64,000 nt of DNA from Anaspis maculata (GCA_949128115.1 OX421962.1:62165787-62229786), one strand, 5' to 3'. Shown: positions 44,843 through 56,874, counted from the stretch's first letter. Numbers and translations are program-made. Notes: generated from the letters alone by a model not told the origin.

Positions 44843-45818
44843 ATTTTGCGTACTGCTACCACTTATGAGTATTATATTAATAGCTATTTCAGGCTGCAAA
44901 TTTCATGTCGTTATTATTGCTAAAAATGCCTTTTCACACTTGTTCCACTTTTTTGAGAAAAAGTCCACGCCAAGAATGATGCTCTGGGCAATCACCTATG
45001 ACCATCTCTTCGCCACGACAATTTAAAATACGAAGAAACCGACTTTCCTGCCAGTATCTTAACGGCGAGAAATCGTATTAAGGAAGCTAGCATATGATGA
45101 GAGAGAAACTCTGGAGTAGCACGGAAATCCCTCTTGCGTCTGAAGAAAATATGGTGGTAAGGAATGGACTTCGTCAATACATATATTATCAACCGAGACA
45201 ACGGTTTCTCAACCGGAGTGATATTCAGTGACAAGTAAGAATTTCAGTCCGCAAGCAAGGCGTTCCTGAACTTTGTCACATCAATCAATTCTGACATCAA
45301 TAAAGAGCGGTTCAGTACACAATAAAATTTTGGAGATTCACCAGTCTATCGAAGCCACGGATAAATTTCCCCACAATGGTAGGTACCTATTTTTCTTATT
45401 TGCTCCTACAACAAATAGTTGAAAATAAGTGTACCAACCAATTTGGAACATATTGTGATAAAGTCTGCCGTTAAAATCAACTAAATATGTAGTTTGTCGG
45501 ACGTACCAAAGCTAACACATTTTACTGCCAGACAGACACAATGAATTTGTTTCCTTTCTTTTTATCATAATCTTACATAAATATAGCAAAATGTTATACA
45601 CAGTCGAGAAATTTCAGGCTTGCTAACAAACAATAATAATAGGTAATAATTAGTGGCCACGTTTACGCGAGGCTTACAACTGATGCTAACAGCAATGTTT
45701 ACGCTTGTTGAAGTTGTCGACTACTACTTGTAAATTCTTGACGAATTGTTGTTAATATCAGTGCCGAGTCTCGCGTGATAGTAGTCATTGTTGTTATTTA
45801 AAATCCATTATTCTTAGT
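44843..45818. other. Unassigned sequence
   Basis: No gene or bounded repeat was recognised. Confidence 0.4.
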
Positions 45819-46274
45819 GTGAATCCCAAAACTGACATCGAAGATTCAATACCGGCACAAAATGTCCTACACATGTGTTCAGGTGACTACTATAACACAA
45901 CAACTCATATCACTCATATTATCACAAGCCGTTGTAAAGGACACAGAGGAGCTTTAGAACTTTGGCGATGCGAGGGTTTCTCCCTAAGTGGCTGCACGTG
46001 CCTGCACTGCTTAAATTGCCATTTTCGCCCAACAAATGATGCAACAAATAACTTGACATATTCTCATACATGCCTGAGACCCGAAACAGAGAGACCCAAA
46101 TTTGTCAAATTTCTTCGGACGTGTGAAACAACAAAAGCACGCGAAATTCGTCTGCGCTGCCACGAGCAGAAGCAGTTACGTGAAACAATAAGAGATAAAA
46201 AATGTACTTTTTTGATAAGAAATGACAAATTTGGGGCTTCAAGGACCCTCACCCTGTGGCGGCTTTTAGGTTGA
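45819..46274 (+). CDS. Unassigned 151-codon open frame
   Basis: The longest plausible unassigned plus-strand frame outside repeats. It starts MNPKTDIEDSIPAQN and contains a cysteine-rich patch (CEGFSLSGCTCLHCLNCHF) followed by a basic region (LRCHEQKQLRETIRDKKC). The Cys spacing does not fit a zinc finger that I recognise. There is no TATA box or splice signal that decides whether it is translated, and the third-codon composition is not clearly biased. It may be a chance frame, a decayed exon or an unrecognised transposon gene. Confidence 0.2.
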   Translation: MNPKTDIEDSIPAQNVLHMCSGDYYNTTTHITHIITSRCKGHRGALELWRCEGFSLSGCTCLHCLNCHFRPTNDATNNLTYSHTCLRPETERPKFVKFLRTCETTKAREIRLRCHEQKQLRETIRDKKCTFLIRNDKFGASRTLTLWRLLG

Positions 46275-47200
46275 GATATGGGCGAACCAGTACCTACCGA
46301 AACTGAGACCGAAACATACAGGGTGATTCAGGAACACCCTTCTAAACGGAAACCCTAGATCCCTAGATTCCTTCACTCATATGATGACGATTGCCGCTAA
46401 TCTGCTCCTACCTAGCTCATACCGTTACGGAGATACAGCTTTTCAAAGTTGAAGAATAGCCGAAAAACTAGCCATAAACTTGTTCAATCTATATAGTTTT
46501 TCATTTACTTATATTTCAAGAACCAGCTTGCTTGAGTTAACCTGTTCCAATTTGAGTTGCCATTATGTTTTGGAACACGTTCTGGCAAACACCCAAAGAT
46601 CTTTTACAGAGAACTAACGCTGTTGAATAGGGTACTGGACTATAAATTAATTTCAGCAAAATAACAGAATAGAAGTGATCTGTGAGATTTTATAGATGAT
46701 TACTAGAAGAAAACTTGTATCTTATGCTTGAGGTTTTTTTGGAAATCAGCTTTAAAAGTAGGAGCTGTTTGAATCATTTTCAAATCAGGCGTGTAGCTGT
46801 GACGTGACATTCTCGACTCGAGACCGACCAATCGGAACGATCGGCGATCAACAAGTGACAACGCTGGCGGGGTGGGGTACGCTTTCATTGTTTGACATGT
46901 GTCGTGTTCGTGTCCATAACTTTCCATTTTCAGCAAAAAACACAACTGGCAAACAAAACACTCGCAAACGTGCAAAAAATAGTAGTAAAGTCAACAATCA
47001 AGTCAATTCATGAAGGATATGTTATTATTATAACACTAATACTGTCATTACTGTCATCGTCATGAAACACAGGGTTGCCGTTAGCGCAAGATATTGACTT
47101 TATCTTCAAAAGATGAAGTGTATTCAATGAGTCCTTGCGTTAAGATGCGGTGGTAACGTGTGCAATACAAACTAATGTTGGAAAGAAGTTGCAAACATTT
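46275..47200. other. Unassigned, with one transposon end
   Basis: At 46317 the bases TACAGGGTGATTCAGGAACA resemble the TA plus CAGGGTG ends of FB-A and FB-B. No matching right end was found, so at most a truncated copy is present. The rest is unassigned. Confidence 0.3.
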
Positions 47201-47208
47201 ATTGTGCG

Positions 47209-48709
47209 CAGTGCCGTAACTAGGGCGTGGCGAAGGTGGCATTTGCCACAGGCGCAAAAATTTCAGGGGCGCAAAATTCAGCTTGGGTAATACCTATTAC
47301 TTTTTCCTACCTATTTTTTCCAATTTTTATTTCAAATTCTCACCTGAACCTATATCTACTTCTTACTACAACTTCACTCACTTTCTAAATAAAAAAATCA
47401 AAAGCGGCTCTTTCTATCGCCTTTCCATGACATGATCCAGAACAGCCATGTAAAGGATAAAATTAAACAGCACAGCGCTGCAGGAAGTAGCATGCTGAGG
47501 GTGAGGCAGCGCTCGCGGTCGGCGCTCAGCGCCATCCGCCAACGCCGGTCGGTCTAGGTGCTTTTCGAGTTCCAGCCTGACTATTGCCGCATGTATTAAC
47601 TTGAAATTTCACCAATTAAATACGAGAGCGCCGAATTAGTCTGAGATGAGGCCTCTCTATATTCTGCCAAATCTTTTCATCTCAAATGCAGTAACTGAAG
47701 CTTGTCAAGTCGTATTTGCGCTCTTTGTCCACCAAGAAAGATTAACAAAAATATCTCTAGTTTCAATCGATAAAACAGCTACGTTTTGTTGTTCAATTTT
47801 TATCTTTGTCATCCTATAGGTACTACTAGTTAGTATTTTGTTACTTCTTGTTGAAGACTTTTTTGTGTAAAAAGATTATCAGTTTGTCTTATGCCCGATT
47901 GCACAAAGGTGGTTTTAAATTTTAGCTCGGTACTAAACGCAGGATCAAATTTTTGAAGTGGAACAAAATGCAAACCCAGTTACTTCAAGGGGAGATTATG
48001 ATGGGAACACAAAATATGGCTCTAAGTGATTATTTGGATACCAAAACACAGGCGGGACAGCCTTGATTTTGGCTTATAGAACAAATCTTGCGGGTAGTGT
48101 CAGAGCTTTTCTTTGTAATAAAAAATAAGCGACAAGTGCGTGTTACCCCAACTTTTTTTCTTTATCCAAGTAATCGCAAGGGGCCATATTTTGTATTCCC
48201 ATCATTTTCTTTCTTTGAAGTAATCGGATTTGCATTTCGTTTCACTTTTAAATATTTGATCCGCTGTTTGGGTACCGAACTAAACTTTGATACCACGTTT
48301 GTGAAATCGGACATTAATGTTTCTATTTCTGGGTTGAGAAGCTCGACTGCAAAAGAATGGACGGCCATGAGTTTGGAAAATTCTTCTAGGAGCCGAATGA
48401 GTTTATCATTGATTTCATCTTTTCTGTAATGAAAGATCGAGTGGGAGATTTTAAAAATATGATAATGATCTTATTGGCCATTTTGAATTTTTTTTTATAG
48501 ATAATTGTGTTCCCACTGTGACCAAAAATCCGGAGGGGGAGGATATGGAAGCTTCCAGCTTAAATTTGCGATTATTATTAGCATTATTATTATTATTCAG
48601 AAAAATTTACGCCTGCGGCGCTCTAGCGGAGCCTGGTCCTCTTGGGACTTCCTTGGGGCGCACAATTGCTACTTTGCCACAGGCGCCTACAAGCCTAGTT
48701 ACGGCACTG
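47209..48709. mobile_element. hAT-like element with 8-bp duplication ATTGTGCG
   Basis: Both ends read CAGTGCCGTAACTAGG in inverted orientation, 16 bases without mismatch. ATTGTGCG is duplicated exactly at 47201-47208 and 48710-48717. The 1501-base interior contains an inverted pair of about 130 bases (around 47895-48020 against 48181-48325, sharing CCATATTTTGT and TTTGATCC), CAGGCGC-rich sub-terminal repeats and AGCGCCGCAGGCG. No hAT transposase domain was recognised, so it is non-autonomous or too decayed. Confidence 0.88.
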
Positions 48710-48717
48710 ATTGTGCG

Positions 48718-49020
48718 GTTGAAAAAAATCAGTTTCAATTGTAAACGTGACAACGTTGTAACGCGGCCCGCGTCGCATTTGGGAGAATTCTGTACCGCTA
48801 TTGGCTCCTGGGACCGTAGTCCCGAGTCGAGGCTATGACGTCACATTTACCGCGCATCTAAATTGGAGATTTTTTTTATCGTGAAAGAACGGCAATAAAC
48901 ACGGGCGAGTGGGTTTTTCTCTAGTTGAAAAAGTTGCAAGGAATCCAAAATGAAAAAAAATAGAAAATAAGTCCAGTACCCTATTGTTCCATGGAGTCTA
49001 TGCAAACATATCATAAAATG
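48718..49020. other. Unassigned sequence
   Basis: Nothing recognised. A GC-richer patch at 48755-48840 has no clear reading. Confidence 0.4.
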
Positions 49021-49570
49021 TAAAAAGAAACTCGACATTCGTGTTCAGAAGGTCGGAATTAGTTAGAAAACATGCATATTTCACCTGCAAACATCTTACA
49101 AAAATTCGTTTTTCTAAATCTGGCAAATGCTGACGCGTCCTTGACAGAAAAAATAACATTGGTGTACGAAGTCATCATGCCAAAGAGCATTCCGTCTAAT
49201 TCATTTGCGGTGAAAAAAAATCGTACCAACGCGACTACTGGCCACTAAAGCGCCAGCCAGCAACGAATAATCGTTTGCCGCCAAACCGTGGCTTTGGGGT
49301 AATTTCCAAAAACTCGTAACTATTGAGCCGTGGGCCGCATCGATGTGTATATTTTGTTAAAAGAAAGTTCAAGTTCTCCTCTCAACAAAACCTCCGATTT
49401 GTGTTCATGTATTTTCATAAGAACATGTACTTGTCCGCATGAATAACTTCTCATTAGAGTTGAAATTTTTCGCAGAAAATCCTTTCGTCCAATACAAATA
49501 CAGACACACAGACGGACAAAGCAAGGACATAAGCGCCTTGCCGTTTGGAGAAGTTCCGCTAAAAAATCGG
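49021..49570 (-). repeat. Repeat R2, copy 3 (inverted), next to the 36600-type block
   Basis: 49035-49075 matches the block at 36627-36667 on the plus strand. 49280-49570, read on the minus strand, follows R2: TCCAAACGGCAAGGCGCTTA, TGTCCTTGCTTTGTCCGTC, GGACGAAAGGATTTTCTGCG and the CCAAAGCCACGG-like block. The two blocks are also neighbours at 35.6-36.8 kb, but in the other relative order. Confidence 0.6.
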
Positions 49571-50593
49571 TCCGCTAATTTTGCTTATTACCTACACCTG
49601 CAAGCATGTACCTACTCGCACCCAATAGAACATCATGAATAAATTGCATATTTCAATAATAAGTCTCGCGGTCACATCGCAGTATGAGATACGACTTCAT
49701 CGTCGGCATTTTAAATGGACACTTTTGCCGAAAATGTAGTATTTACGACGGTATCAAAAGAGGGATCCAAAAATAAATCTGAATATAAAAATGTTATTAT
49801 CTCTGGAAGAACTGGTAAATAGACACGCAAGATTGCCGCGACCATTAGCATATATATTGAACTCTGGTTAGGAAGGGATCTTTACAAGGAGAGATGACAT
49901 TTTCATTTTTCACATGTAAATATTTGAACTTATATCAGATAGCAAAATACATGCATTCGGCCATGTACAACAGCTCTCTGTGCTGTACTGCTTTTTGAGT
50001 TATTGTTGCAATACGCTAGTTTTTAACTGTTGGGAACGAGGTTGGGACCTTAAGAGCCACAAGCAGCAGATCGACGTTATAAATTACACGAAAGCGACTT
50101 CAGTAATATCTTTGTGTTTGTTCGTAGCTATCTCAATTTAATAAAAATAATGAATAGGTATACAGCATGAGAAAGACTTGAAAGTCATTTGAATTTTCGT
50201 TTATATTTTGGGGGTTAGCATACATATCTAAGTGCTATTTTTAAATGCATGACACAGTAAAGTGAAAGCGCTGAAAATATGATATATGATGTTAATATAG
50301 CGCTAAAAGTGACTCGGTGAAAGATGAGATTAAAAGATTCTACATGTGGTACATTTACCACCCTTCCTGGAAGATGAAGCGCGATAGCTTGTGATGGGGT
50401 GCAAAGTTTAAAATTAGAATAAAGTTAGTCGTCCGCTAGGGTGTAAAAGTGAGAATGTAATGAAGCTTCTCCGCAGAATTTTAATAATTATATTAAAAGA
50501 TCGATGATAAAGTTTCCTTTATCCGTCAATTCGGGAGAAAGGTGCCTTACATTAGGTAGGTATTTCTAATAATTGATGTAGGTGCTTTTTGAG
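49571..50593. other. Unassigned AT-rich sequence
   Basis: No gene or bounded repeat was recognised. Confidence 0.4.
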
Positions 50594-50601
50594 GCCGTAA
50601 T

Positions 50602-50987
50602 CAGAGGCGTATCTACGGGGGGGGGGGGCAAATGGGGCACGTGCCATGGGCGCACTTTGATCCTCAGGGCGCAAATGAGAGGAAAAAATGAAAATGTGAA
50701 AACTGTAGAATGGAAAAATGGAAAAATGTAGATATTTGAACTGTTGGGCACGAGGTTGGGCATAATTCGTGTGTTGACGAGCGAATTGGGAAAGAGAGAA
50801 AGGGAAAAAACCACAACCAATACATCCAAACAGACGACCAACTTTCGACTTTTTCATCTGAATCAGATAAAGCTTAATAGGAGGGCCTAATTTGTCGTTG
50901 GCCCGCCTGAATTCTGAAAAAAAGCCTACTTCAGGGGCGCAATTCTCAGTTTTGCCCTGGGCGCAATTTACCCTAGATACGCCACTG
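50602..50987. mobile_element. hAT-like MITE with 8-bp duplication GCCGTAAT
   Basis: Ends CAGAGGCGTATCTA and, inverted, CAGTGGCGTATCTA differ at one base. GCCGTAAT is repeated exactly at 50594-50601 and 50988-50995. GGGCGCA words lie beneath both ends, as in the element at 47209. The minus-strand frames covering it (157 and 91 codons) run through both ends and are not genes. Confidence 0.92.
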
Positions 50988-50995
50988 GCCGTAAT

Positions 50996-51224
50996 ACTGT
51001 GGCCCGCACAACGTTTGGGCATCAAGTACCTAGGTACAATCTGAAAAGATAAATGGGTTTTTGAGCGGCTTTCAAAATTGGAATGCTTGTTAATTTCAGA
51101 ATAAACTTTTTAATACCCTAAGTCGTGAATATTGTTCGAGGTATTGAGTATAAATATCGAACAACAGGCACTGATACTTTACCCCTCGCTTTACCCTCAT
51201 CAACTTTACCGGGAATCGAACTAG
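50996..51224. other. Spacer
   Basis: Nothing recognised between the hAT-like MITE and foldback FB-H copy 1. Confidence 0.4.
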
Positions 51225-52515
51225 AACAAGATCGAAAGATAGATTTCAACCTCGGAAAAAATATGGACGTCCTGAAAATTTGATATTCTGTTCAGAATTA
51301 AGTGCTCTACAACATATCTAAAATCGCCAAAGATCGCACCCGGGGGTTTTGAGTTATTGGAGGAGGGGGGTAAAAAATTACAACTTGAAATGAAGGGGAT
51401 GAAACTCCGTCAATCCATTGGAAGCGAATACGTTATACTTGAAAAAATCGATTTGAACCTGGACCGGCCCGGCGCGGTTTCTACTATTGACCAGAATACT
51501 ACAACATGCACCTTTAAATGGAAGTAGCTCAAACTATTGGAAAAATAATAACTCATCTTTGAAAATTCAAGGATTTGTGTAGAACTGAATTTCCTATAAC
51601 ATGAACAAAATCACCATGAATCGCACAGCAGGATTTTGAGTTTTTCGAGGGAGGGGATAACATTTTGGCAAGATTCATACTCTATGAACTGTTACCTCTC
51701 CCCTCAAATAACTCAAAACCCTGCAGTGCGATTCATGGCGATTTTGTTTATGTTATAGGGAATTCAATTCTGCACAAATCCCCGAATTTTCAAAGATGAG
51801 CTATTATTTCTTCAATAATTTGAGCTATTTTTATCTAAAAGTGTATGCTGTAGTGTTTTGGTCAGTAGTAGACGACGCGCCGCGCCGGCTCAGGTTCAAA
51901 TCGATTTTGTGAACTGAAGAAACAAAATTATACATCGAGTGGATGATTCTCGTGGAGAATACACTTCAGTAAAAAGCCCCTGGAATATTCTCGAAGATGA
52001 ACATAATCTAACGGTAAAAAAAAATTCGTCAAAATTGTCAAAGAAAAAATAAGTTTTTTCAAGTTAACTTGTTCGAACTTATTGTCATCCCAATTTACAC
52101 ATTGAATTCAATTTTAGGAGACTGAATTTAGTTGGAAAATATACCAAACTTGGCGTGATCGGTTCAATATGGCACCGGAAAAAAAAAGAACCCCCAAGGC
52201 GAGCATCGCATCCCCACGAGCCCCTTCAACAATGATCGACACTTTTTGTACCAAAATGATATCAACGGGATACAGTGCGTCGAATTGCGATGTATTTATT
52301 TGCATCCAATGGATTGACAGGTTTCATCCCCTCCGTTTCAAGTTGCAATTTTTTACCCCCTCCCCCCCTCCATAACTCAAAACCCCCAGGTGCGATTTTT
52401 GGCGATTTTGGATATGTAGTAGAGCATTCAATTCTAAAGAGAATATCATATTTTCAGGACCTCCATATTTTTTTCGAGGATTTGCCGATCTTTTTACTAT
52501 TTTTCCTGTACTAAA
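51225..52515. mobile_element. Foldback FB-H, copy 1
   Basis: The outer arms (ATATGGACGTCCTGAAAATT, CGCACCCGGGGGTTTTGAGT, TCAATCCATTGGA) pair with the right side at 52270-52515. The inner arms (ATCGATTTGAACCTG, GACCAGAATACTACAACATG, TTCTGCACAAATCC) pair around a centre near 51680. Between outer and inner parts the right arm has about 380 extra bases (51910-52260) that the left arm lacks. The same stretch is present in both arms of copy 2, so the left arm suffered a deletion. Confidence 0.85.
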
Positions 52516-52540
52516 CTGAGGTACTGAGGATTCCTGCATG

Positions 52541-52670
52541 CGCCGATGGCTCTGTGACCAAAGCCTGTCAAGTATGAACCTGTTCTGGTGGGGGAGTCCC
52601 GGGTTCAATTCTCTGCAATATCTCACCAGTGTTTGTTGTCTGAAATTACTACTTACCATACGATAAGCAC
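52541..52670 (+). repeat. tRNA-derived SINE, probable
   Basis: GCCGATGGCTCTGTGACCAA resembles an A box (TRGCNNAGYNGG), and 52601-52613 GGGTTCAATTCTC is a B box, at 50-55 bases from the A box as in tRNAs. The intervening arm does not fold as a proper tRNA, so this is a SINE head and not a tRNA gene. The 3' limit is not defined. Confidence 0.55.
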
Positions 52671-53573
52671 CAAGAATGAATATTAGTGAACCAAGGCTAC
52701 TTGGTTTTGCGCTACTTCACAATACAAGTTTATCACTTCAAAATGATGGGCCAAAATGGCAGCGGATCATAAAACTGACTTTGAAATCATTATACATGTA
52801 GTATTTTTCAAGTTCCATCAAGATCGGTTCACTCAAAAGTTTCAATTTTCCACAGGAACTCTTCCATCTGTAGTGTGTTTTGTTAGAAATGTGCAGGGTG
52901 CTAGGTACTGGTTGTTACAAATTTTGATGGATGATCCATTATCGAAAATGAAGTCGAAGAATAACAGAACTTACGGTCCTAAAATACTTTGTTACAAGGT
53001 GCTGAAGATGACTTTTTAATAAATTCGTTCCCCAGCGTAACTTTTCTGTCGTTCAACCGATTTCAATTGAATATTCATCAAAATAAGTCTCCAACAACAA
53101 TAACGCGTTTTTATCAAACATTTCTAGGGACGAATATAATGGAGGGTGCCCCTCCCCCATTTTTTACCTCCTAGTTATTTTTCATAACTGTTCCAATTTT
53201 TGAATTATACGTTCAATTTCATGAGTCTATACATGTTGTTTCCCGGAAACTTCTATTCTTGTTTCCTGAATTTTGATTTCAAGACCCTTCTTGAAAGTGG
53301 TGTTTTCGAGATGTTTTTCGAAGTTCCAAACCCAAAGATCTCAAAAATGAAGCCTCTAATCAAAACTTTGCAAGAGTAACTTTTTTATCATAACTGAACG
53401 TAGATTTCAAAAATTTCAACCATTTTCAAAAGTTACTAGGGAGTGAAAAATAGGGAGAAAAGGAGAAAGGTTACGGTAAAAAAAAACGATTACATATATA
53501 TATGAAATCAAGAATCCCTAAGAAAACTCATGGTCCCAAAATACGTCCCTGAAAAAATACAGATATTTTTTAC
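52671..53573. other. Unassigned sequence
   Basis: A weak direct similarity exists between 53035-53115 and 53720-53810 (CGTTCAACCGATTT, AAAATAAGTCTC). No gene was recognised. Confidence 0.35.
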
Positions 53574-53706
53574 ATACCATGCGATCAACAAAATTCGGAA
53601 TTGGGGTAGGCTGTGCTCTGGCCAAAAGCAGCTTGACACCCTGGAATTTGACCAGGTCACCAGCCGCCTACCTCAATTCCGAGTTTTGTTGATCGCATGC
53701 ATGGTA
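53574..53706. mobile_element. Palindromic MITE, 133 bases
   Basis: ATACCATGCGATCAACAAAA at the left pairs with the inverted right end, which has ATGC duplicated (ATACCATGCATGCGATCAAC). Pairing goes on through CGGAATTG(G/A)GGTAGGC and TGACC...GGTCA. Confidence 0.75.
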
Positions 53707-55376
53707 TAATGGTTTCTTTTTACCGTAACTTTTGAAACGTTCAACCGATTTTTGCTCAAATTTGAACTAAACTTTACTAAAATAAGTCTCTATCAATAGT
53801 GCAGTAAAGATAGGTTTTGAGGTTGAAATAATTATTTCATGGAATTTTGAAGCTTTCATCGATTCAGAATGTCATCCTCTACCATGTACTTGAAATCCCC
53901 GAAAATCCCACTTGAGCATTTTTTTGCGGCGCTGTCAAAGTATATCATGTTTGCTGCAGCAAGTCCGAAAATTGTATCTTCGCTTTTGTCACATTAGAGC
54001 TATTTGTTAGCTCAGAGCTGTTTGTATATACTCCAGGGCATGACCAGAACGTCATCTGAACCGTCGACATCCTATTTCCCGCAAAGAAAACACGTAACTT
54101 GCTTAATCTGCAGTTATCAGTGGTAAACAAGTGTAGTTCGGGGATTAGTGACCAAATTCAATAAAATCTGTTCTTTTTGTGATAAAGGCATGAAATTTGG
54201 GATGAGTGGTCTTCATGGTCCCCTTTTCAAATGTAGGCATGACGCCTTGCCATATTTTGGTTAGGACGGGTTAGGGACCCCCTTGAAAATTGAAGTTGTA
54301 GAAACTCACTCTACGTTAAATCTCAACAAGAGGCAGGCCAGTTGTCGCCATGTACGCACTGTTCTCCATAATGGAAAAAAAATCTTCGGAATGTCAAAAA
54401 AAAACAGGTTTTCATAATTTTTTCATGTAATAGAGGAGTAAATTCATCTTCCGCATATCATTATCCACTAATTCGTATCTGCCGAAGCCGTTGATGAAGT
54501 CAATTTCTTTACATTGACATCTTAGAAGCAACAATTCCAGATGAAACTAGCCAATTCAAGTGCTCAGTTCAGCAGATTTTTTTTCAATTTCACCAATAAT
54601 CATGATGACAATTCATTATTGGGTGGATCTGGATAGCTTCAACTGTTTTATAATTTTAATGAGTATAGCTAAATGAGAAGTCATGCGCGAAAGCTCCGAA
54701 AGAAATTTTTTTAACCGCCACCTGTCACTGTTAGAATTGCACCAAATATTATGCTACTTTGGCGAAACAACAGTAAATACAGACTAATGGAGTATAGACA
54801 AACGTCGATATGATCTGCAGTTGTCAAGTAGAAGGCACGAAGAATTAATATTGAGGCGTAAAATACTTTAAAGCTCTGAGTTCGAGTGAATACACGGTAT
54901 AAAAATATTTTCAACACACCCTAGGGACACAAATTTTATGATGGTGAGCGACGTGTAAAACATTTTTCCTAGGCTTTTGCGCTTTGTTCCGCGTGTAGTC
55001 AAAGAAAAGTAAATTACAGAACAGTTCGAGCTATCCATCCATTCATGAATTGTCGATCATATTGTTACGAGCGGCGATCCCGTACATATTGGTAAACACT
55101 CGATCTTTCTGGATTCTTCCATCCATTAGATCGCAGTGTAGAAGCATGAAGCGATCTGGTGCATTCCAGAAGTACACGCGAGTGGGAGACTGCAACGTTC
55201 GATCGAGACACATCTGTCCACTTTGGTGGAGACGCCGTTCCAGAACCCGGCAGAATTATACGGGTAATGTATATGATTATTCAGGAATGCTCTAGAAACC
55301 GCATATTATGCCGGGCCACTATGGAATTTGCTGGAAGTAGACAGAAAGTTCAGGAACATTATTCGGAGGCCTTATA

Positions 55377-56874
55377 CAGGTGTCCCGTTTTTCAACGCTC
55401 ACTATGGGTATCTCGGAAAAGTTGCGCAATTTTATGACTATCTCAAATATGTCAAGATATCTAAGATATCTTTGATCATTTTTGAAATATCCCAAAAAAA
55501 CTGAAAAATGCCGAATTCGAAAATTTCAAATCACTTCTTTATTATGCCAGATATTAATTTGAAAATTGGTATTCTGACATTTTTGAAGGGCCTGATCGAC
55601 TGACGGTCATAATTTTTTTCCACGCCTACTAGTTTTTGAGATATGATAATCAACTTCATTTTTTCTCATGGACACCATATTATTTCTCCACCCCATAAAA
55701 CTCACCTTTTCTTTCTCTTCACTAAGATATAAAACACTTGTAGCATTTTTGTCAAAATAACCTATAAAAATTGGAGAAACCATTTCTGGGGCGAAAAAAT
55801 CTAGTTACCGCTTCGGTTGCCATGCTCTTGTGGCATATAAACAATGGCATTTGATTGCTATGGTCTGTTGACTTTGGGAAAAGTTGAGTTACATTCTGTT
55901 TTTTTGTATTTCATAATGATAATAAATAACAATAAAACAAATACAAAACCAAGTATAACATAAAATAACATAGCAGTAGCAATAAACATTTATAATTTAC
56001 AATTGCTCGAATTGGAGTTCATTTTGCTCTGTGCAGAGTTGTGTGCCTTTTAGCCATATTTTCAACGGCTGCGCTGATATCGTGCGGGTTAATTGGCTGG
56101 AACGCATCAGCAACTCCTTGCTTCCAGCTCTTGGTTGCTTTGGGATGTTCTGTCATGAACCATAAATGCGATCTTGGAGCGTTCTTCGCAAAATAGACAC
56201 CATTTCGAGTAATTGTAAATTATAAATGTTCATTGCTATTGCGATGTTATTTTGTGTTATACTTGGCTTTTTTTTTGTTTCATTTTTATTTATTATCATT
56301 ATCAAATACATAAAAACGGAATGTAACCCAACTTTTTCCAAAATCAACCGACCATGGCAACCGAATGCCATTTTATTATGTCACGAGAGCATGGCAACCG
56401 AACCGGTAACTAGATTTTGTCGCCCCAGAGATGGTTTTCCCAATTTTTATAGGTTATTTTGACAAAAATGCTACAAGTGTTTCATATCTTTGTGAAGAGA
56501 AAGAAAAGGTGAGTTTTATGGGGTGGAGAAATAATATGGTGTCCATAAGAAAAAATGAAGTTAACTGTCATATCTCAAAAACTAGTAGGCGTAGAAAAAA
56601 ATTATGACCGTCAGTCGATCAAGGACCTTAAAAAATGTCAGACTACCAATTTTCAAATTGATAACTGTCATAATAAAGAAGTGATTTGAAATTTTCGAAT
56701 TCGGCATTCTTCAGTTTATTCGGGATATTTCAGAAATGACCAAAGATATTCCGGATATCTTGACATATTTGAGATAGTCATAAAATTGCGCAACTTTTTT
56801 GTAATTTAACCGACTTTGTATCTCTTACCGTTTCTGAGATACCCATAGTGAGCGTTGAAAAACGGGACACCCTG
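55377..56874. mobile_element. TA-flanked foldback FB-B inside the LTR
   Basis: CAGGTGTCCCGTTTTTCAAC at the left and CAGGGTGTCCCGTTTTTCAA inverted at the right, with TA on both sides (55375-55376, 56875-56876). The intact LTR at 4888 has a single TA at this place. The arms are about 640 bases each, mostly closely similar (for example TGGACACCATATTATTTCTC on both strands), around a loop of about 200 bases (56010-56210). The loop keeps a short open frame that may be a transposase remnant. The ends resemble FB-A. Confidence 0.92.
56019..56219 (-). pseudogene. Possible transposase C-terminal remnant in the FB-B loop
   Basis: A 66-codon frame on the minus strand ends with TGA at the loop border. 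It includes HLWFMTEHPKATKSWKQGV and NPHDISAAVENMAKR. The second block is reminiscent of the last helix of mariner/IS630-type transposases (a hydrophobic-x-x-A-V-x-N-M-x-R-R pattern before a C-terminal Gly-rich tail). The DDE triad is not present. The TA duplication and terminal sequence agree with that superfamily, but the protein match is weak. Confidence 0.3.

Noticed and set aside
44513..44899. 128-codon minus-strand open frame
   Set aside because: Lies across the right arm of foldback FB-G and past its end; the mirrored arm does not keep the frame, and no domain is seen.
50552..51025. 157-codon minus-strand open frame
   Set aside because: It runs across both termini and the target duplication of the hAT-like MITE at 50602-50987 and shows no domain, so it is a chance frame.
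52541..52614. tRNA gene
   Set aside because: A and B boxes are present, but acceptor and anticodon stems do not pair; better explained as a SINE.
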